Below the pieces are notes generated by a model. The model searched no databases and was not told the origin of the DNA. It saw only the letters and a program-made list of their open reading frames with translations. From Manis javanica (Eukaryota > Chordata > Mammalia > Pholidota > Manidae), in assembly GCF_040802235.1 (NCBI RefSeq), contig NC_133157.1, positions 35,864,501 through 35,928,500 on the forward strand: a stretch of 64,000 bases of DNA. Reading direction: 5' to 3'. The position numbers and the translations under genes are program-made. Of this stretch, positions 47,881 through 60,889 are shown in pieces (positions within the stretch are counted from its first letter, which is position 1; the number at the start of each line of letters is the position of its first letter).

Positions 47881-49389
47881 GGGATCACTCTTCTTGCTCA
47901 GCCAATGGCCCCTCACCTATCTTCCCTAATGGTGGCAGTGTGAGCAAGGTAGGGGTGCAGTCAGCACTGAAAGAGATAATTCTAGTAAAGCAGTGATTAT
48001 GGCCTAAAGCATTCAAGAAAATAATTCTTTTCTTGGTTAGAAGGCACATTATTCTACATTTACATTATAAAATTGCAAAGGGTAAATTTTATAATCTAGA
48101 AGACATATTACCATTCACATTTGACTGTATACTTTGGGTAATACTTGCATTTGTGCTCATCATTGATGAAAAACTGTGTAACAGCCTATGAGAGAGACTT
48201 TACAGTATTCACAGGAGCAAGATGGATAATGTGCTGTCATAAGTAATGATATGACTAGCATTAAATAAATGGTATCAGGAAACCAGAAGGGCAAGAAGAC
48301 CTATAGTATTTCAAGATAAACACATTCTGAAAAGTAAGGATCTTGTGAGTTATATACCATCATTACATTTTTTTCTCATGCATATGAAATTATCCAAGAA
48401 TCATGCATCTGAAATAAAGACAAAAAGAAATGGTGCTTAGACATGAACAGAAAGAGATGGTACCTAGATAGTACCAAGCATCTGTACCAAGCATGTGTAC
48501 TGATATAACAGTAACCATATATGTAAGCACAACTTCCCTACCCATTATTCCAAGTCTATATTAATAAAACATTATACCTCACATGGGGCCATGAATTTTA
48601 TAATGCATATTTTAATCAAATTGTTTATATAATCAGGGATCTTGAAAAAAAAATTTTACCTGGGAATCTGCATATCCTCAAAGTGGTCCTGGAGACACTA
48701 CAGTAAATCCAACTATTAGGAGTAGGAGGTCTGGAGTCAGAATTCCACGTAGCTATGTGATCTTAGGTAGGTGCTTTCCCCAGTCATCTTTGAAGTATTT
48801 CTTCAATAAAGATTTATTGAACACTTGCACTGTGTAAAACAGTGGGAACTATTCTAATTGTTCCTCCTTCTTGCACTCAAAAAGAAAATCTGGAGCTCCT
48901 TTTTCTGCCTGTGTTACTTTCCCTGCTTTCCTTTTCAGAGGTTTTTTTTGCTTTATTACTATCTGGGGACACCACCTCTCCATGTTCTACAATATTACTG
49001 TTAGTTACATTTTTGAGCTGTTTACAAATATCTGCCAATCCCATGTCAAGAATTGTACGCAGGCACAAAACAGTAGTTTATATTTAGTATACAGGATGAG
49101 ATGGTTCCAGCCTATTAAGACAGCTGCATGTTTTTCCACAGCTACATGTCTTTATAGAATGAACTGAGGGAGAGGAGTTCTCTAGATGCCTTTTCCTTCC
49201 CTATTTCTTCCCTCATTCATACTGTGGAACAGCCTCCTCTTCCTCCTACTTTCACTTGCCCTTGTAAATAATCTCACTGCACTTTAAGTAGGTGTTCTAC
49301 GTAGAATGTATGTGCCTTGCATACACACAAATTACATGCTGCTCACATATGCCTAACTTCCTGACAGACACTTACTATCATGGCTACAG
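47881..49389. other. No gene; weak MIR/L2 remnants
   Basis: About 48,735-48,790 (TAGCTATGTGATCTTAGGTAG) is MIR-like, and about 48,795-48,840 (CAATAAAGATTTATTGAACACTTGC) is L2-like. The overlapping small ORFs at 48,842-49,167 lack a recognisable domain. The rest is A/T-rich unique-looking sequence. Confidence 0.45.
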
Positions 49390-49890
49390 CAGTATATTAG
49401 TTTTCTATTACTGTATAACAAATTGCCACAATATGGTAATTTAAAACAAAATGCAGTTTATTATCTCATAGTCTCTGTGGGTCAGGAGTCCAGCTTAGTC
49501 CTCTGCTATGGTCTCACAAGGCTGCAATCAAGGTATTGTTGAGCTGTGTTCTCATCTACAGGCTTCACTGGAGAAGAATCTTTCAAGATCACTCAGATTG
49601 TTGGCAGAATTCATTTTTTGGCAGTTGTAGGACTGAAGACTGTTTTTTCTGCTCGCTATCAGCTGGAGGCTACCCACAGTTCCTAGAGGCCACATGAAGT
49701 TCTTTGCCAGCTGGGCTTTCCCAACACTCCTATTTCATCAAGCATAAAGGAGCCTCTAGAGTCAGTATGCTAGAAGACTGTCTTATATAATGTAATATAA
49801 TCATGGGAGAGATATCCCATTACCTTTGCCATGTTTTGCTGATTAGAATCAAAGCTTAGATACAGCCACACTCAAGAGAATGAGATTACA
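49390..49890 (-). mobile_element. Mid-age MaLR/LTR-type interspersed repeat
   Basis: TTAGTTTTCTATTACTGTAT, AACAAATTGCCACAATATGG, TAATTTAAAACAAAATGCAG and TTATTATCTCATAGTCTCTG, followed by AGGCTGCAATCAAGGTATTG, are the familiar start of a common mammalian interspersed repeat on this strand. The exact family name was not fixed. Confidence 0.5.
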
Positions 49891-50295
49891 GAAAGCATGA
49901 ACACCATGAAGCCCTGAGAAACTGTCTCCACAAGCAGTACTAAGGAAAAGTTTAGGTTGTCATCTGCCCTTATTTCTATTTCATTCAGCCAAATGGGCCT
50001 ATTTCATTTTCTGGTCTCACTGTTATTTACCACCTCCTGCTTCTGCCTCTTGAGGTTTTTCCAAGCCCTCAAGTTAACCACAAATTTTCAACATCCACAT
50101 TGTCTCTATGATAATGTCATCTATCTCTCTTTCCTTTGCTGATAAGGACACAGAAAACCCCAATTCCACCTACCAGCTAAAGAAGTAATTCTAAAACATA
50201 ATTTGTGGACTCTTTATTGACTGATTTCCTTTTTAACCCAAGAGTCTTTCCTAACACTTCTTTCAACACAGGGAAAACCAGTTTTTTTTTTCTCA
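49891..50295. other. No gene recognised
   Basis: This is a short unique-looking stretch left of L1 copy F, containing a chance 61-codon open frame at 49,957-50,142. No features are supported. Confidence 0.4.
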
Positions 50296-50665
50296 CCAGC
50301 CATTTGATTTTTTGTTTGTTTGTTTGTTTGTTTTTGTTATCATTAATCTACAATTACATGAAGAACATTATGTTTACTAGGCTCCCCCCTTCACCAAGTC
50401 CCCCCCCACAAACCCCATTACAGTCACTGTCCATCAGTGTAGTAAGATACTGTCAAATCACTACTTGTCTTCTCTGTGTTGCCCAGACCTCCCCATGCCC
50501 CCACCACATTATATATACTAATCGTAATGCCCCCTTTCTTTTTCCCCAGCCTTATCCCTCACTTCCCACACATCCTCCCCAGTCCCTTTCCCTTTGGTAA
50601 CTGTTAGTCCATTCTTGGGTTCTGTGATTCTGCTGCTGTTTTGTTCCTTCAGTTTTTCTTTGTTC

Positions 50666-53600
50666 TTATACTCCACATATGAGTGAAATCATTTGGTACT
50701 TGTCTTTCTCCGCCTGGCTTATTTCACTGAGCACAATACCCTCTAGCTCCATCCATGTTGTTGCAAATGGTAGGATTTGTTTTCTTCTTATAGCTGAATA
50801 GTATTCCATTGTGTATATGTACCACTTCTTCTTTATCCTTTCATCTACTGATGGACACTTAGGTTGCTTCCATTTCTTGGCTATTGTAAATAGTGCTGCG
50901 ATAAACATAGGGGTGCATCTGTCTTTTTCAAATTGGGCTGCTGCATTCTTAGGGTAAATTCCTAGAAGTGGAATTCCTGGGTCAAATGGTATTTCTATTT
51001 TGAGCTTTGTGAGGAACCTCCATACTGCTTTCCACAATGGTTGAACTAATTTACATTCCCACCAGCAGTGTAGGAGAGTTCCCCTTTCTCCACAACCTCA
51101 CCAACATTTGTTGTTGTTGTCTTTTGGATGGTGTCGATCCTTACTGGTGTGAGGTGATCTCCCATTGTGGTTTTAATTTGCATTTCTCTGATGACTAGCG
51201 ATGTGGAGCATCTTTTCATGTGTCTGTTGGCCACCTGAATTTCTTCTTTGGAGGACTGTCTGTTCAGCTGCTCTGCCCATTTTTTAATTGGATTATATGC
51301 TTTTTGTTTGTTGAGGTGCATGAATTCTTCATATATTTTGGATGTCAACCCTTTATCGCATCTGTCATTTATGAATATATTCTCCCATACTGTAGGGTAT
51401 CTTTTTGTTATATTGATGGTGTCCTTTGCTGTACAGGAGCTTTTCAGTTTGATATAGTCTCACTTGTTCATTTTTGCTTTTATTTCCTTTGCCTGGGGAG
51501 ATACGTTCATGAAGAAGTCGCTCATATTTATGTCCATGAGACTTATGCCTATGTTTTTTTCTATGAGTTTTATGGTTTCATGAGTTACATTCAGGTCTTT
51601 GATCCATTTCGAATTTACTTTTGTGTATAGGGTTAGACAGTGATCCAGTTTCATTCTCTTACATGTAGCTGTCCAGTTTTGCCAGCACCATCTGTTGAAG
51701 AGACTATCGTTTCCCCATTGTATGTCCATGGCTCCTTTATCAAATATTAGTTGTCCATATATGTTTGGGTTAATGTCTGGAGTCTCTATTCTGTTCCACT
51801 GGTCTGTGGCTCTGTTCTTGTGCCAGTACCAAATTGTCTTGATTACTGTGGCTTTGTAGGAGAGCTTGAAGTTGGGGAGTGAGATCCTCCCTGCTTTATT
51901 CTTCCTTCTCAGGATTGCATTGGCTATTCGGGGTCTTTGACAGTTCCATATGAGTTTTTGAACTATTTGTTCCAGTTCATTGAGGAATGCTGTTGGTAAT
52001 TTGATAGGGATTGCATCGAATCTGTATATTGCTTTGGGCACGATGGCCATTTTGACAATATTAATTCTTCCTAGCCAAGAGCATGGGATGAGTTTCCATT
52101 TGTTAGTATCCTCTTTAATTTCTCTTGAGTGTCTTGTAGTTTTCAGGGTATAGGTCTTTCACTTCCTTGGTTAGGTTTATTCCTAGGTATTTTATTCTTT
52201 TTGATGCAATTGTGAATGGAATTGCTTTCCTGATCTCTCTTTCTGTTGGTTCATTGTTAGTATATAGGAAAGCCTCAGATTTCTGTTTATTATTTCTGTA
52301 TCCTGCAACTTTGCTGTATTCCGATATTAGTTTTAGTAGTTTGGAGTGGAGTCTTTAGGGTTTTTTATGTACAATATCATGTCATCTGCAAATAGTGACA
52401 GTTTAACTTCTTCTTTGCCAATCTGGATTCCTTGTATTTCTTTGTTTTGTCTAATTGCCATGGCTAGGACCTCCAGTACTATGTTGAATAACAGTGGGGA
52501 GAGTGGGCATCCCTGTCTTGTACCTGATCTCAGAGGAAAAGCTTTCAGCTTCTCACTGTTCAGTATGATGTTGGCTGTGGGTTTATCATATATGGCCTTT
52601 ATTATGTTGAGGTACTTCCCCTCTGCGCCCATTTTGTTGAGAGTTTTTATCATGAATGGATGTTGAATTTTGTCAAATTCTTTTTCAATATCTATGGAGG
52701 TAATCATGTGGTTTTTATCCTTCTTTCTATATATGTGGTGGATGATGTTGATGGATTTTCGAATGTTGTCCCATCCTTGCATCCCTGGGATGAATCCCAC
52801 TTGGTCATGGTGTATGATCCTTTTGATGTATTTTTGAACTCAGTCTGCTAATATTTTGTTGAGTATTTTTGCATCTATGTCCATCAGGGATATTGGTCTG
52901 TAATTTTCTTTTTTGGTGTGGTCTTTGCCTGGTTTTGGTATTAGGGTGATGTTGGCTTCTTAGAATGAGTTTGGGAGTATTCCCTCCTCTTCTATTTTTT
53001 GGAAAACTTTAAGGAGAATCCAAGGTAAATCCATCTGGCCCAGGGGTTTTGTCCTTGAGTAGTTTTTTGATTACCAATTCAATTTCTTTGCTGGTAATTG
53101 GTTTGTTTAGATTTTCAGTTTCTTCCTTGGTCAGTCTTGGGAGGTTGTATTTTTCTAGGAAGTTGTCCATTTCTTCTAGGTTTTCCAGCTTGTTAGCACA
53201 TAGGTTTTCATAGTAGTCTCTAATAATTCTTTGTATTGCTGTGGGGTCCGTCATGATTTTTCCTTTCTCATTTCTGATTCTGTTGATGTGTATTGATTCT
53301 CTTTTTCTCTTAATAAGTCTGGCTAGAGGCTTATCTACTTTGTTTATTTTCTCAAAGAACCAGCTCTTGGTTTCATTGATTTTTTTTCTATTGTTTTATT
53401 CTTCTCAATTTTATTTATTTCTTCTCCGATCTTTATTATGTCCCTCCTTCTGCTGACCTTACACTTCATTTGTTCTTCTTTTTTCCAGTTTTGATAATTG
53501 TGAGTTTAGACTGTTCATTTGGGATTGTTCTTCCTTCTTTAAATATTCCTGGATTGCTATGTACTTTCCTCTTAAGATTGCTTTCACTGAGTCCCACAGG

Positions 53601-54452
53601 AGTTGGGTCTTTGTGTTGTTGTTATTTGTTTCCATATGTTGCTTGGTCTCTATTTTAATTTGGTCGTTGATCCATTGATTATTTAGGAGCATGTTGTTAA
53701 GCCTCCATGTGTTTGTGAGCCTTTTTTAGTTTCTTTGTACAATTTATTTCTAGTTTTATACTTTTGTGGTCTGAAAAGTTGGTTGGTAGAATTTCAATCT
53801 TTTGGAATTTACTGAGGCTCTTTTTGTGGCCTAGTAAGTGGTCTGTTCTGGAGAATGTTCCATGTGCACTTGAGAAGAATGTGTATGCTGTTGCTTTTGG
53901 ATGTAGAGTTCTATAGATGTCTATTAGGCCCATCTGTTCTAGTGTGTTGTTCAGTGCCTCTATGTCCTTACTTATTTTCTGTCTGGTGGATCTATCCTTT
54001 GGAGTGAGTGATGTGTTGAAGTCTCCTAAAATGAGTGCATTGCATTCTATTTCCTCCTTTAATTCTGTTAGTATTTGTTTCACATATGCTGGTGCTCCTG
54101 TGTTGGGTGCATATGTATTTATAATGGTTATATCCTCTTGTTGGACTGACCTCTTTATCACTATGTAATGTTCTTCTTTATCTCTTGTTACTTTCTTTGT
54201 TCTGAAGTCTATTTTGTCTGATACTAGTACTGCAACACATGCTTTTTTCTCCCTGTTGTTTGCATGAAATATCTTTTTCCATCCCTTGACTTTTAGTCTG
54301 TGCATGTCTTTGGGTTTGAGGTGAGTCTCTTGTAAGCAGCATATAGATGGGTCTTGCTTTTTTATCTATTCTATTACTTTGTGTCTTTTGATTGGTACAT
54401 TCAGTCCATTTACATTTACGGTGATTATTGAAAGATATGTACTTATTGCCAT
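50666..54452 (-). pseudogene. L1 ORF2 of copy F, motifs kept but frame broken
   Basis: The start codon is the complement of 54,450-54,452. A TAG (complement of 54,366-54,368) replaces Trp at about codon 29. The endonuclease then stays open for 202 codons (53,697-54,305) with LILGDFNTSLT and NFSDHKSIKL. RT is open for 155 codons (52,333-52,800) with [36 protein letters not shown] and an intact [12 protein letters not shown]. The C-terminal pieces at 51,460-52,050, 51,046-51,348 and 50,666-51,037 include [11 protein letters not shown] and CGV-type ends. About five frame changes separate the pieces. Confidence 0.9.
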
Positions 54453-54765
54453 TGTGATCTTTAGATTCGTGGTTACCAAAGGTTCAAGGTTAGCTTGTTT
54501 AGTATCTTACTGTCTAACTTAACTCGCTTATTGAGCTATTATTAACACTGTCTGATGATTCTTTATTTCTCTCCCTTCTTATTCCTCCTCCTCCATTCTT
54601 TACATGTTGGATGCTTTATTTTGTGCTCTTTTGTGTTTCCTTTGAATGCTTTTGTGGGTAGTTGAATTTATTTTTTGCCTTTAGTTAGTATGTGGTTGGT
54701 CTGCTTTCTTTGCTGTGATTTTATTTTCTCCGGTGACATCTGTTTAGCCTTAGGAGTGCTTCCAT

Positions 54766-55634
54766 CTAGAGCAGTCCCTCTAAAATACCCTGTAGAGGTG
54801 GTTTGTGGGAGGCAAATTCCCTCAACTTTTGCTTGTCTGGGAATTGTTTAATCCCTCCTTCATATTTAAATGATAATCTTGCCGGATACAGTATTCTTAG
54901 TTCAAGGCCCTTCCGTTTTATTGCATTAAATATATCATGCCATTCTTTTCTGGCCTGTAAGGTTTCTGTTGAGAAGTCCGATGATAGCCTGATGGGTTTT
55001 CCTTTGTAGGTGACCTTTTTCCTCTCTCTCGCTGCCTTTATAACTCTGTCTTTGTCCTTGATCTTTGCCATTTTAATTATTATGTGTCTTGGTGTTGTCC
55101 CCTTGGGTCCCTTGTGTTTGGAGATCTGTGGACTTCCATGGTCTGAGAGACTATTTCCTTCCCCAGTTTGGGGAAGTTTTCAGCAATTATTTCTTCAAAT
55201 ACACTTTCTATCCCTTTTTCTCTCTCTCTTCTTATGGTACCCCTATAATGAGGATATTGTTCCTTTTGGATTGGTCACACAGTTCTCTTAATATTATTTC
55301 ATAAAAAAAATATTGTTTCATTCCTGGAGATCCTTTTATCTCTCTCTGCATCAGCTTCTATGCATTTCTGTTCTCTGGTTTCTATTCCATCAATGTCCTC
55401 TTGCATCTCATCCATTCTGCTTTTATATGCTTCCAGAGATTGTTTTATTTCTGCAGTCTCCCTCCTTACTTTGTCTGTTTGCTGTTACATTTTTCTCTGC
55501 AGCTCCATCAGCATGGTTATGACCTTTATTTTGAATTCTTTTTCAGGGAGATTGGTTAGGTCTATCTCTCCAAGCTCCTTCTCAGGGGTTGTCTCTGTGA
55601 TTTTGGTCTGGATCAAATTCTTCTGCCTTTTCAT
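54766..55634 (-). pseudogene. L1 ORF1 of copy F, N-terminal half degraded
   Basis: The start codon is the complement of 55,632-55,634. The C-terminal domain is open for 101 codons (54,766-55,071: MAKIKDKDRVIKAARERKKV, RLSSDFSTETLQARKEWHDI, ending EGLL). Upstream, the coiled-coil and RRM parts are recognisable but interrupted. The ISRNETI segment runs into inserted A-rich sequence near 55,300, where LRELCDQSK would be expected, and several stops follow. Its length is close to a normal ORF1 of about 290 codons. Confidence 0.85.
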
Positions 55635-56462
55635 GGCGATAGAGGTAGTTGTGTGGAGCTGGCGCGTGTGTCAGCTGGGAGAATGTCCCTTCTTGCTAGT
55701 TTGTGGCCTACCTATCCTGGGAGAATGGCAACCCCTGGTGGCCTGTGCTGGACAGCTGCATGCAAACAGCGTCTCTGATTCTTGCCCAGGCCTCTGGAGT
55801 AAGCTCCGCGGTTGCTGTGGGCATAGCCATTCTCAGGCTGCTGCTCTGCTATGGCAGAGCCACATCGGAGGTGGAATGGGCAGGAGGCTGTTTATCATCA
55901 TGAGGGGCCTCAGAGCTGTGCTGCCACCCAGGGGGTTAGGGTGCTCAGAGTTCCCCAGGATTCCCAGCTGCTGGGCTGAGTGTCCCAGGACGTTTCCGTC
56001 CAGCTGTGGGATCCCTGTCCCTTTAAGACTTTCAGAAAGCACTTGCTTTTCTTTGTCCCAGGCACACCAGCTGCAGGGACCTGCTCTCAGGTTTTACTGT
56101 CCCATTTCCCTAGTATCCAGCACATCATGCACTGTGTGTCTGCGCTCCCAGTGCGGATGGCTAAGGCTCAATATTTAGCAGTCCTGGGCCCCCTCTCCCT
56201 CCCCGCTCTGACTCCTCTCCTCCTGCCTGGAGCTGGGGTGAGGGGTGCTCAGGTCCTGCCAGGCTGCAGCTTGTATCTTACCCCCTTTGCGAGGCGCTGG
56301 ATTCTTGCAGGTACAGATGTAGCCTGGCTGTTGTCCTGTATTTTTCTGGTCTCTCTTTTAGGGATAGTTGTATTTGTTGTATTTTCAAAAATATGTATGG
56401 TTTTGGGAGATTTCCGCTGCTCTACTCATGCTGCCATCTTGGATCCTCCTCCCAGACATTTG

Positions 56463-56883
56463 TTTTTAACCTTTGCTGATCACTGTTAGGAGAGGTAACC
56501 CACCATGGGCCCTTAGCATCCTTAAATGTTCTTACTAAGTAAACCAAGAATGTAAGGCCCTGTATTCCAGACCATTTCTCAGGAATGTATTTGCAATTGG
56601 AAATAAGGCAACATTCTCCCTGGACAAGGATTAGGTTTGCTTCATTTTACTATAAAAGCAGACTTCCTAAATCTCAGTGGTCCCCTCCTGTAACACACCC
56701 ACTGCATGTGTAGGCATCTATCACAGATCCACAGCACTTGGTAGACATGGGAACTGATGCAAAAAAACCATGCTAAAGTTGTTGCTATGGCTGTCCTTTA
56801 CATCTGACTCAGGAGTCTTGAGTTTGTGTCATGAAACAAAAGCAAAATAGGTTGTTAACTTACAAATAGGAAAATCCCACACC
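56463..56883. other. No gene recognised
   Basis: This short unique-looking spacer lies between L1 copy F and a 1-kb L1 fragment. I see no ORF, RNA gene or nameable repeat. Confidence 0.4.
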
Positions 56884-57915
56884 CTGCACAGTTCTTTTTT
56901 TTAAATTGAAATATCACTGATAGACAGTCTTATCTTGGTTTCAAATACACAACACAGTGGTTCCTCACCCCCTCTAGTGCAGTTACTATCTATCAAGGTA
57001 GAAAGATGTTACAGAATCATTGACTATATTCTCCATGCTGTACAACCATCTCCATGACCAACTTGTATTGTGATTGTGAATTACTGTGCCCCTTTATCCC
57101 CATCTTCCTCCCCACCATCTGCCCCACCTCTCCCCCTTGGTTACCACTAGTCACTTCTCAGTGTCTGTGAGTCTACTGCTGTTTTATTCCTTCTGTTTTG
57201 CTTTGTTTTTATATTCCAAAAATAAGTGAAGTCATATGCTATTGTCTTTCTCCACCTGATTTATTTTACTTAGCATAACATCCTCTAGATCCATCCATGT
57301 TGTTGCAAATGGCAGGATTTCTTTTCTTTTTATGACTGAGTAATATTCCACTGGGTATATATACCATATCTTCTTTATCCATTCATCTATTGATGGACAC
57401 TTAGGTTGCTTCCATATCTTGGCTATTACAAATAGTGTGGTGATAAACACAGGGGTGCATTTTTTTTTGAATCAGGGATTTTGTTTTCTTCAGTAAATTC
57501 CTAGGAGTGGAATTACGAGATCAAATGGTATTTCTTTTTCCAGTTTTTTGAGGAACCTCCATATTGCCTTCCACAGCAGTTGCACCAATTTACATTCCCA
57601 CTAACAGTGTAGGAGAGTTCCCATTTCTCTGTATCCTCACCAGCATTTGTTATTTCTTGTCTCTTGGATAGTGGCCATCCTAACTAGTTGAGGTAGTATC
57701 TCACTGTGGCTTGAATTTGCATTTCCCTGATGATTAGCAATGTGCAACATCTTTTCATGTGCCTGTTGGCCATTTGTGTTTCTTCTTTGGAGAAATGTCT
57801 GTTCAGACCTTGCCCATTTTTGTAATGGGTTATTTGTTTTTTGGGTGTTGCGAAATATGAGTTCTTTATATATTTTGGTTGTTAACCCCTTATCTGATGA
57901 ACTGCACAATTTTTT
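56884..57915 (-). mobile_element. 5'-truncated L1 (1.0 kb) with TSD
   Basis: The direct repeats CTGCACAGTTCTTTT (56,884 onward) and CTGCACAATTTTTT (57,902-57,915) bracket the element. The interior is an antisense L1 3' UTR (CACAACACAGTGGTTCCTCA, CTATCTATCAAGGTAGAAAG) and ORF2 C-terminus, with broken open pieces at 57,232-57,450 and 57,637-57,909. It is more diverged than copies A-F and close to the fragment in SPATA31F exon 4. Confidence 0.8.
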
Positions 57916-60889
57916 ACAATCATTACCACTTGTTTCTCTAGAACTTAAAGCTGATTTGTTAATTCCTGAAGCACCTCACTTGCACATCTTGAAGCTTGCA
58001 CTCTGACCAAACACCTTTATTGTTCCTCAGGCCAGGATGGATGCAGATGTTGGAGAAGAGGACACAGAGACTCAGGTGGCTGCACATCTGGGATGTCAAT
58101 GTCCACCTAAGAGTTCCAGTCCCTTGGGTGAAGGTTTTGGCCTGCTGGGCTCAATAGAGAGCCTAGGTGGTGTTTGACAACCACTGGGGTGGCTGGGGTG
58201 CAAAGGAGTGCTGCACTGGAGTCCTGGTGCCTGGGGGTGAGAGGTGAGGGGTGAGGGAGGTGTACACATGGCTGAGTTCAGCTTTATCTCTGCTGATGAG
58301 TTCAGAATGAACACACCCTATCACCAGATTGTGACCCTGGAGGGGAGAAGAGGAGGTGTGCTAATTCACTCCAATTTACCCCCAGGACTCCTTAGGACTG
58401 GTACCTGGGCCAGGCTCAGGGGTAGAGGTCCTAGGTGTGGATATTACAAGAGTCTGGAAATCCCCACATTGGGAAGTGGCCACATTCCCATCAGCCCCAG
58501 GTCCCAGGACAACAGATGCTCCCAGCTTGGCAGGCAGGAGCTGGGAAAGGGTATGGCAGGAATTTCAGCTCAGATGCTGGGCTAATCCCGGAACAGGACT
58601 TGGGGTGGGCTGGGCCCCTATAGGCTTGTATGTCTAGCAAGGGTCAAAGGGCCTGGGCGCCTTGGTGCTTCTAGGGTCCCAGCTGAGCACTGGGTTCTCC
58701 AGGGACATCGTAGCCTGGTGACTGTGCAGGTGTTACTGAAGGGGCTACTGAGTTTCTGGAGGGCAAATGACCCACACCATCATATGTGCGTGACATCTGC
58801 GCACCTAGGATAGTTGTGGACATTACTCAGTGTGCTACCTAGGGTTAGGGTGAGAGTTAGCACTGTGCTTAGAATACCATTGGTAGTGGTTACAGGTTGG
58901 AGGTAGACAGTGGTAAGCATAAGGCCATGGAAAGACCTTTTTGGGTAAAGCCACCAGGAACACCTTGATAGAGTGTGTCTGTCCAGTTTACTCTTCCCTT
59001 AGAGTCTGTGTCTCCTGCAACAAAGAGGGTGGGGGTCAGTAAAGTGGGGACACTTGTGGGGATGAAGAAGGGTGTGTAGGTGAAGGATGGGGCCGCTGAG
59101 GAGGGCAGTGGACGCACTTGCTGATCTTGTCCTTTCTTTAAAAGCACACAGCCATGTGGTGGAGCCCAGGGCTTTGCATGGGAACCAAGACTGTCCTTAT
59201 TAAAGGACAAGCAGTGGGACAGAAACTACAAACCAGTTTAGAGGAGGGATACAGGCCTCGTCTGTCTGAGGTGGTCTAGGCAGCTTTATGCAGGAGCACG
59301 GCTTTGCTGGATGGATTTGAACTGCATATGTGTTTGTGGGTCTGCAAGATGGGCTGTGTCTGTTTGCATGTGTGCTAGGCTGTCTTTCTGTCTGTGTGTG
59401 TGTTTGTGCCTGTGTCTGCTCCAGCAAGTCTGACAAAGGGTGTTTCCTAGACACATCTCTGGTACTCAGAATTAGTTTCTCAGTGGCATCAGTGGATTTG
59501 TGTCCTTCTGTTTATGTGTGTGGCCGGGCGTCTGTGTCCATCTGTCTTTGACTGTGTGTGAGATTCTGCCCTGGCCTCTCGCTTTACCCTGCCGCTCTCC
59601 CCTGACACACACCAGCTGCCAGCATGGTTTACCGCAAGGAACAGCTTCCCTTCTCTTCCCACCGTCTGGATTCCCAAGGGTCCGGCTGCCTGCCCAAAGT
59701 CCTCCCCCTGTGGCCTCTGGAGCAGGCCTGACCTTGACAGCCATACACTCTGGAAAGCCCCCAATATGCTCCTTTTCTGGTCATGCACCCAGAGAAGTTG
59801 CAGTGGAGGAGAGGGACAGGGCAGAAAAGGGGTGGGGGGCAGTTGGCAGCACCCACCCATCCTTCTGGAAAGAGAGCTTTCCCTCTGGCCCTGTCCCAGG
59901 CCCCATTTTTCTTCCCCATGCTCTCATCCAGTCCAAGTATTTAGGGTCCTGGCCTCTCTGTCTTGGGATGGGAATGAACAGTCCTCTGCAAATCCAGCAA
60001 GACCTGTTAGGGATCTAGTCCTCTGCGTCCCCCAACACCTCACATGCCAGCACTAGGCTCCTTCCTCACAGCCCCACCCGAACTCAAGGGTGTCCTCCTT
60101 TCCTTCCCTTCCCTGCATTGGACACAGGAACCATTCTTGTCCTTATTCTGTGTCCTTTATTTACCTACGTCCATTTTCGTCCTTATTCTCTGACAGCCCT
60201 GGCCTGTGCCATGGGCCCTGAGCGCAGGTGGAGCGTTAGGCTTCGGATGGCTGGTGAAGAGCAGAGGCTCAGCCCTGTCTCACATGGTGCAGGAAGCATC
60301 TCCATGGGTTCGTTCCTGTGCCTGTCCTGTGTTTGTTGCCCTCCCTGCATGGGCTGCACGCTGTTCAAAAATGAAGCAGCTGCGGTCCCTATCGTTAGGA
60401 TTCAGTGTTTACCAGAAGTCATTTTGTGGAGAAGCCAGTCGCCTCCACTGTGGCCTGAAATTCTGTCCATAGAATTCTGCAGTACCCTCTGCAGAGACTG
60501 AGAGAATGGCCCCAGAAGGTCAAAGCCAGGCACCATGACATGGTACCTCAGAGGGCCAGAGGTGCACCCCACAGTTCACGAGCAAGCATACAGTCCTAGC
60601 ACCTCCCACAGATTCTTGAGTAGTAAATTAAGGAGGATTTCATTCTGGTTTTACCTCTCTGGAGGCTAGGGGGAGTGGGAAGGTGGGGTTGATGCTAGGG
60701 CTATGGGATGGGCTAGAGCAAGGCTTCATTCCTCAGCAACATCCTGCATGAGTCATAGCCTCTGATCCTGTCTCCTCTCAGAGCTTGACTTGGCTGAGAA
60801 TTCAGGATCCTGAAGGCCTCAGTTCCAGCTCATCTCTGCCCCCACCTTGTGCTGTAGGACCTTGGTCGGCACTATGAGCTCAACTGCTC
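57916..60889. other. Unassigned GC-richer stretch; no supported gene
   Basis: This is the longest part of the window in which I recognise no repeat or gene. It is G- and C-rich compared with the rest. A TG/TCTG-rich tract at about 59,325-59,540 gives overlapping ORFs on both strands (for example 59,330-59,551 plus and 59,200-59,454 minus). Many ORFs of 60-170 codons overlap in several frames without recognisable motifs, as expected in GC-richer DNA with few stops. Short unrecognised exons cannot be excluded. Confidence 0.4.

Larger units (their letters stand above)
50307..56451 (-). mobile_element. L1 copy F: full-length (6.1 kb), inactive, with TSD
   Basis: The minus-strand element runs from its 5' end at 56,451 (complement of CATCTTGGATCCTCCTCC) to a 3' tail seen as TTTG repeats at about 50,311-50,335. 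Probable target duplications are CCAGCCATTTG at 50,296-50,306 and CCAGACATTTG at 56,452-56,462. The 5' UTR is about 800 bp, ORF1 is 54,766-55,634, ORF2 is 50,666-54,452 and the 3' UTR is about 350 bp. It is the best-preserved long copy in the window, but both ORFs carry stops and frame changes. Confidence 0.9.

Noticed and set aside
55360..56178. 272-codon plus-strand ORF with several hydrophobic stretches
   Set aside because: It lies antisense to the ORF1 start and 5' UTR of L1 copy F and has no family match; it is a fortuitous frame in GC-richer L1 5' UTR.
59489..60018. ORFs of 120-170 codons on both strands around the TG-rich tract
   Set aside because: They overlap each other in multiple frames in GC-rich, stop-poor sequence with biased composition. 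There is no conserved motif, start context or exon structure.
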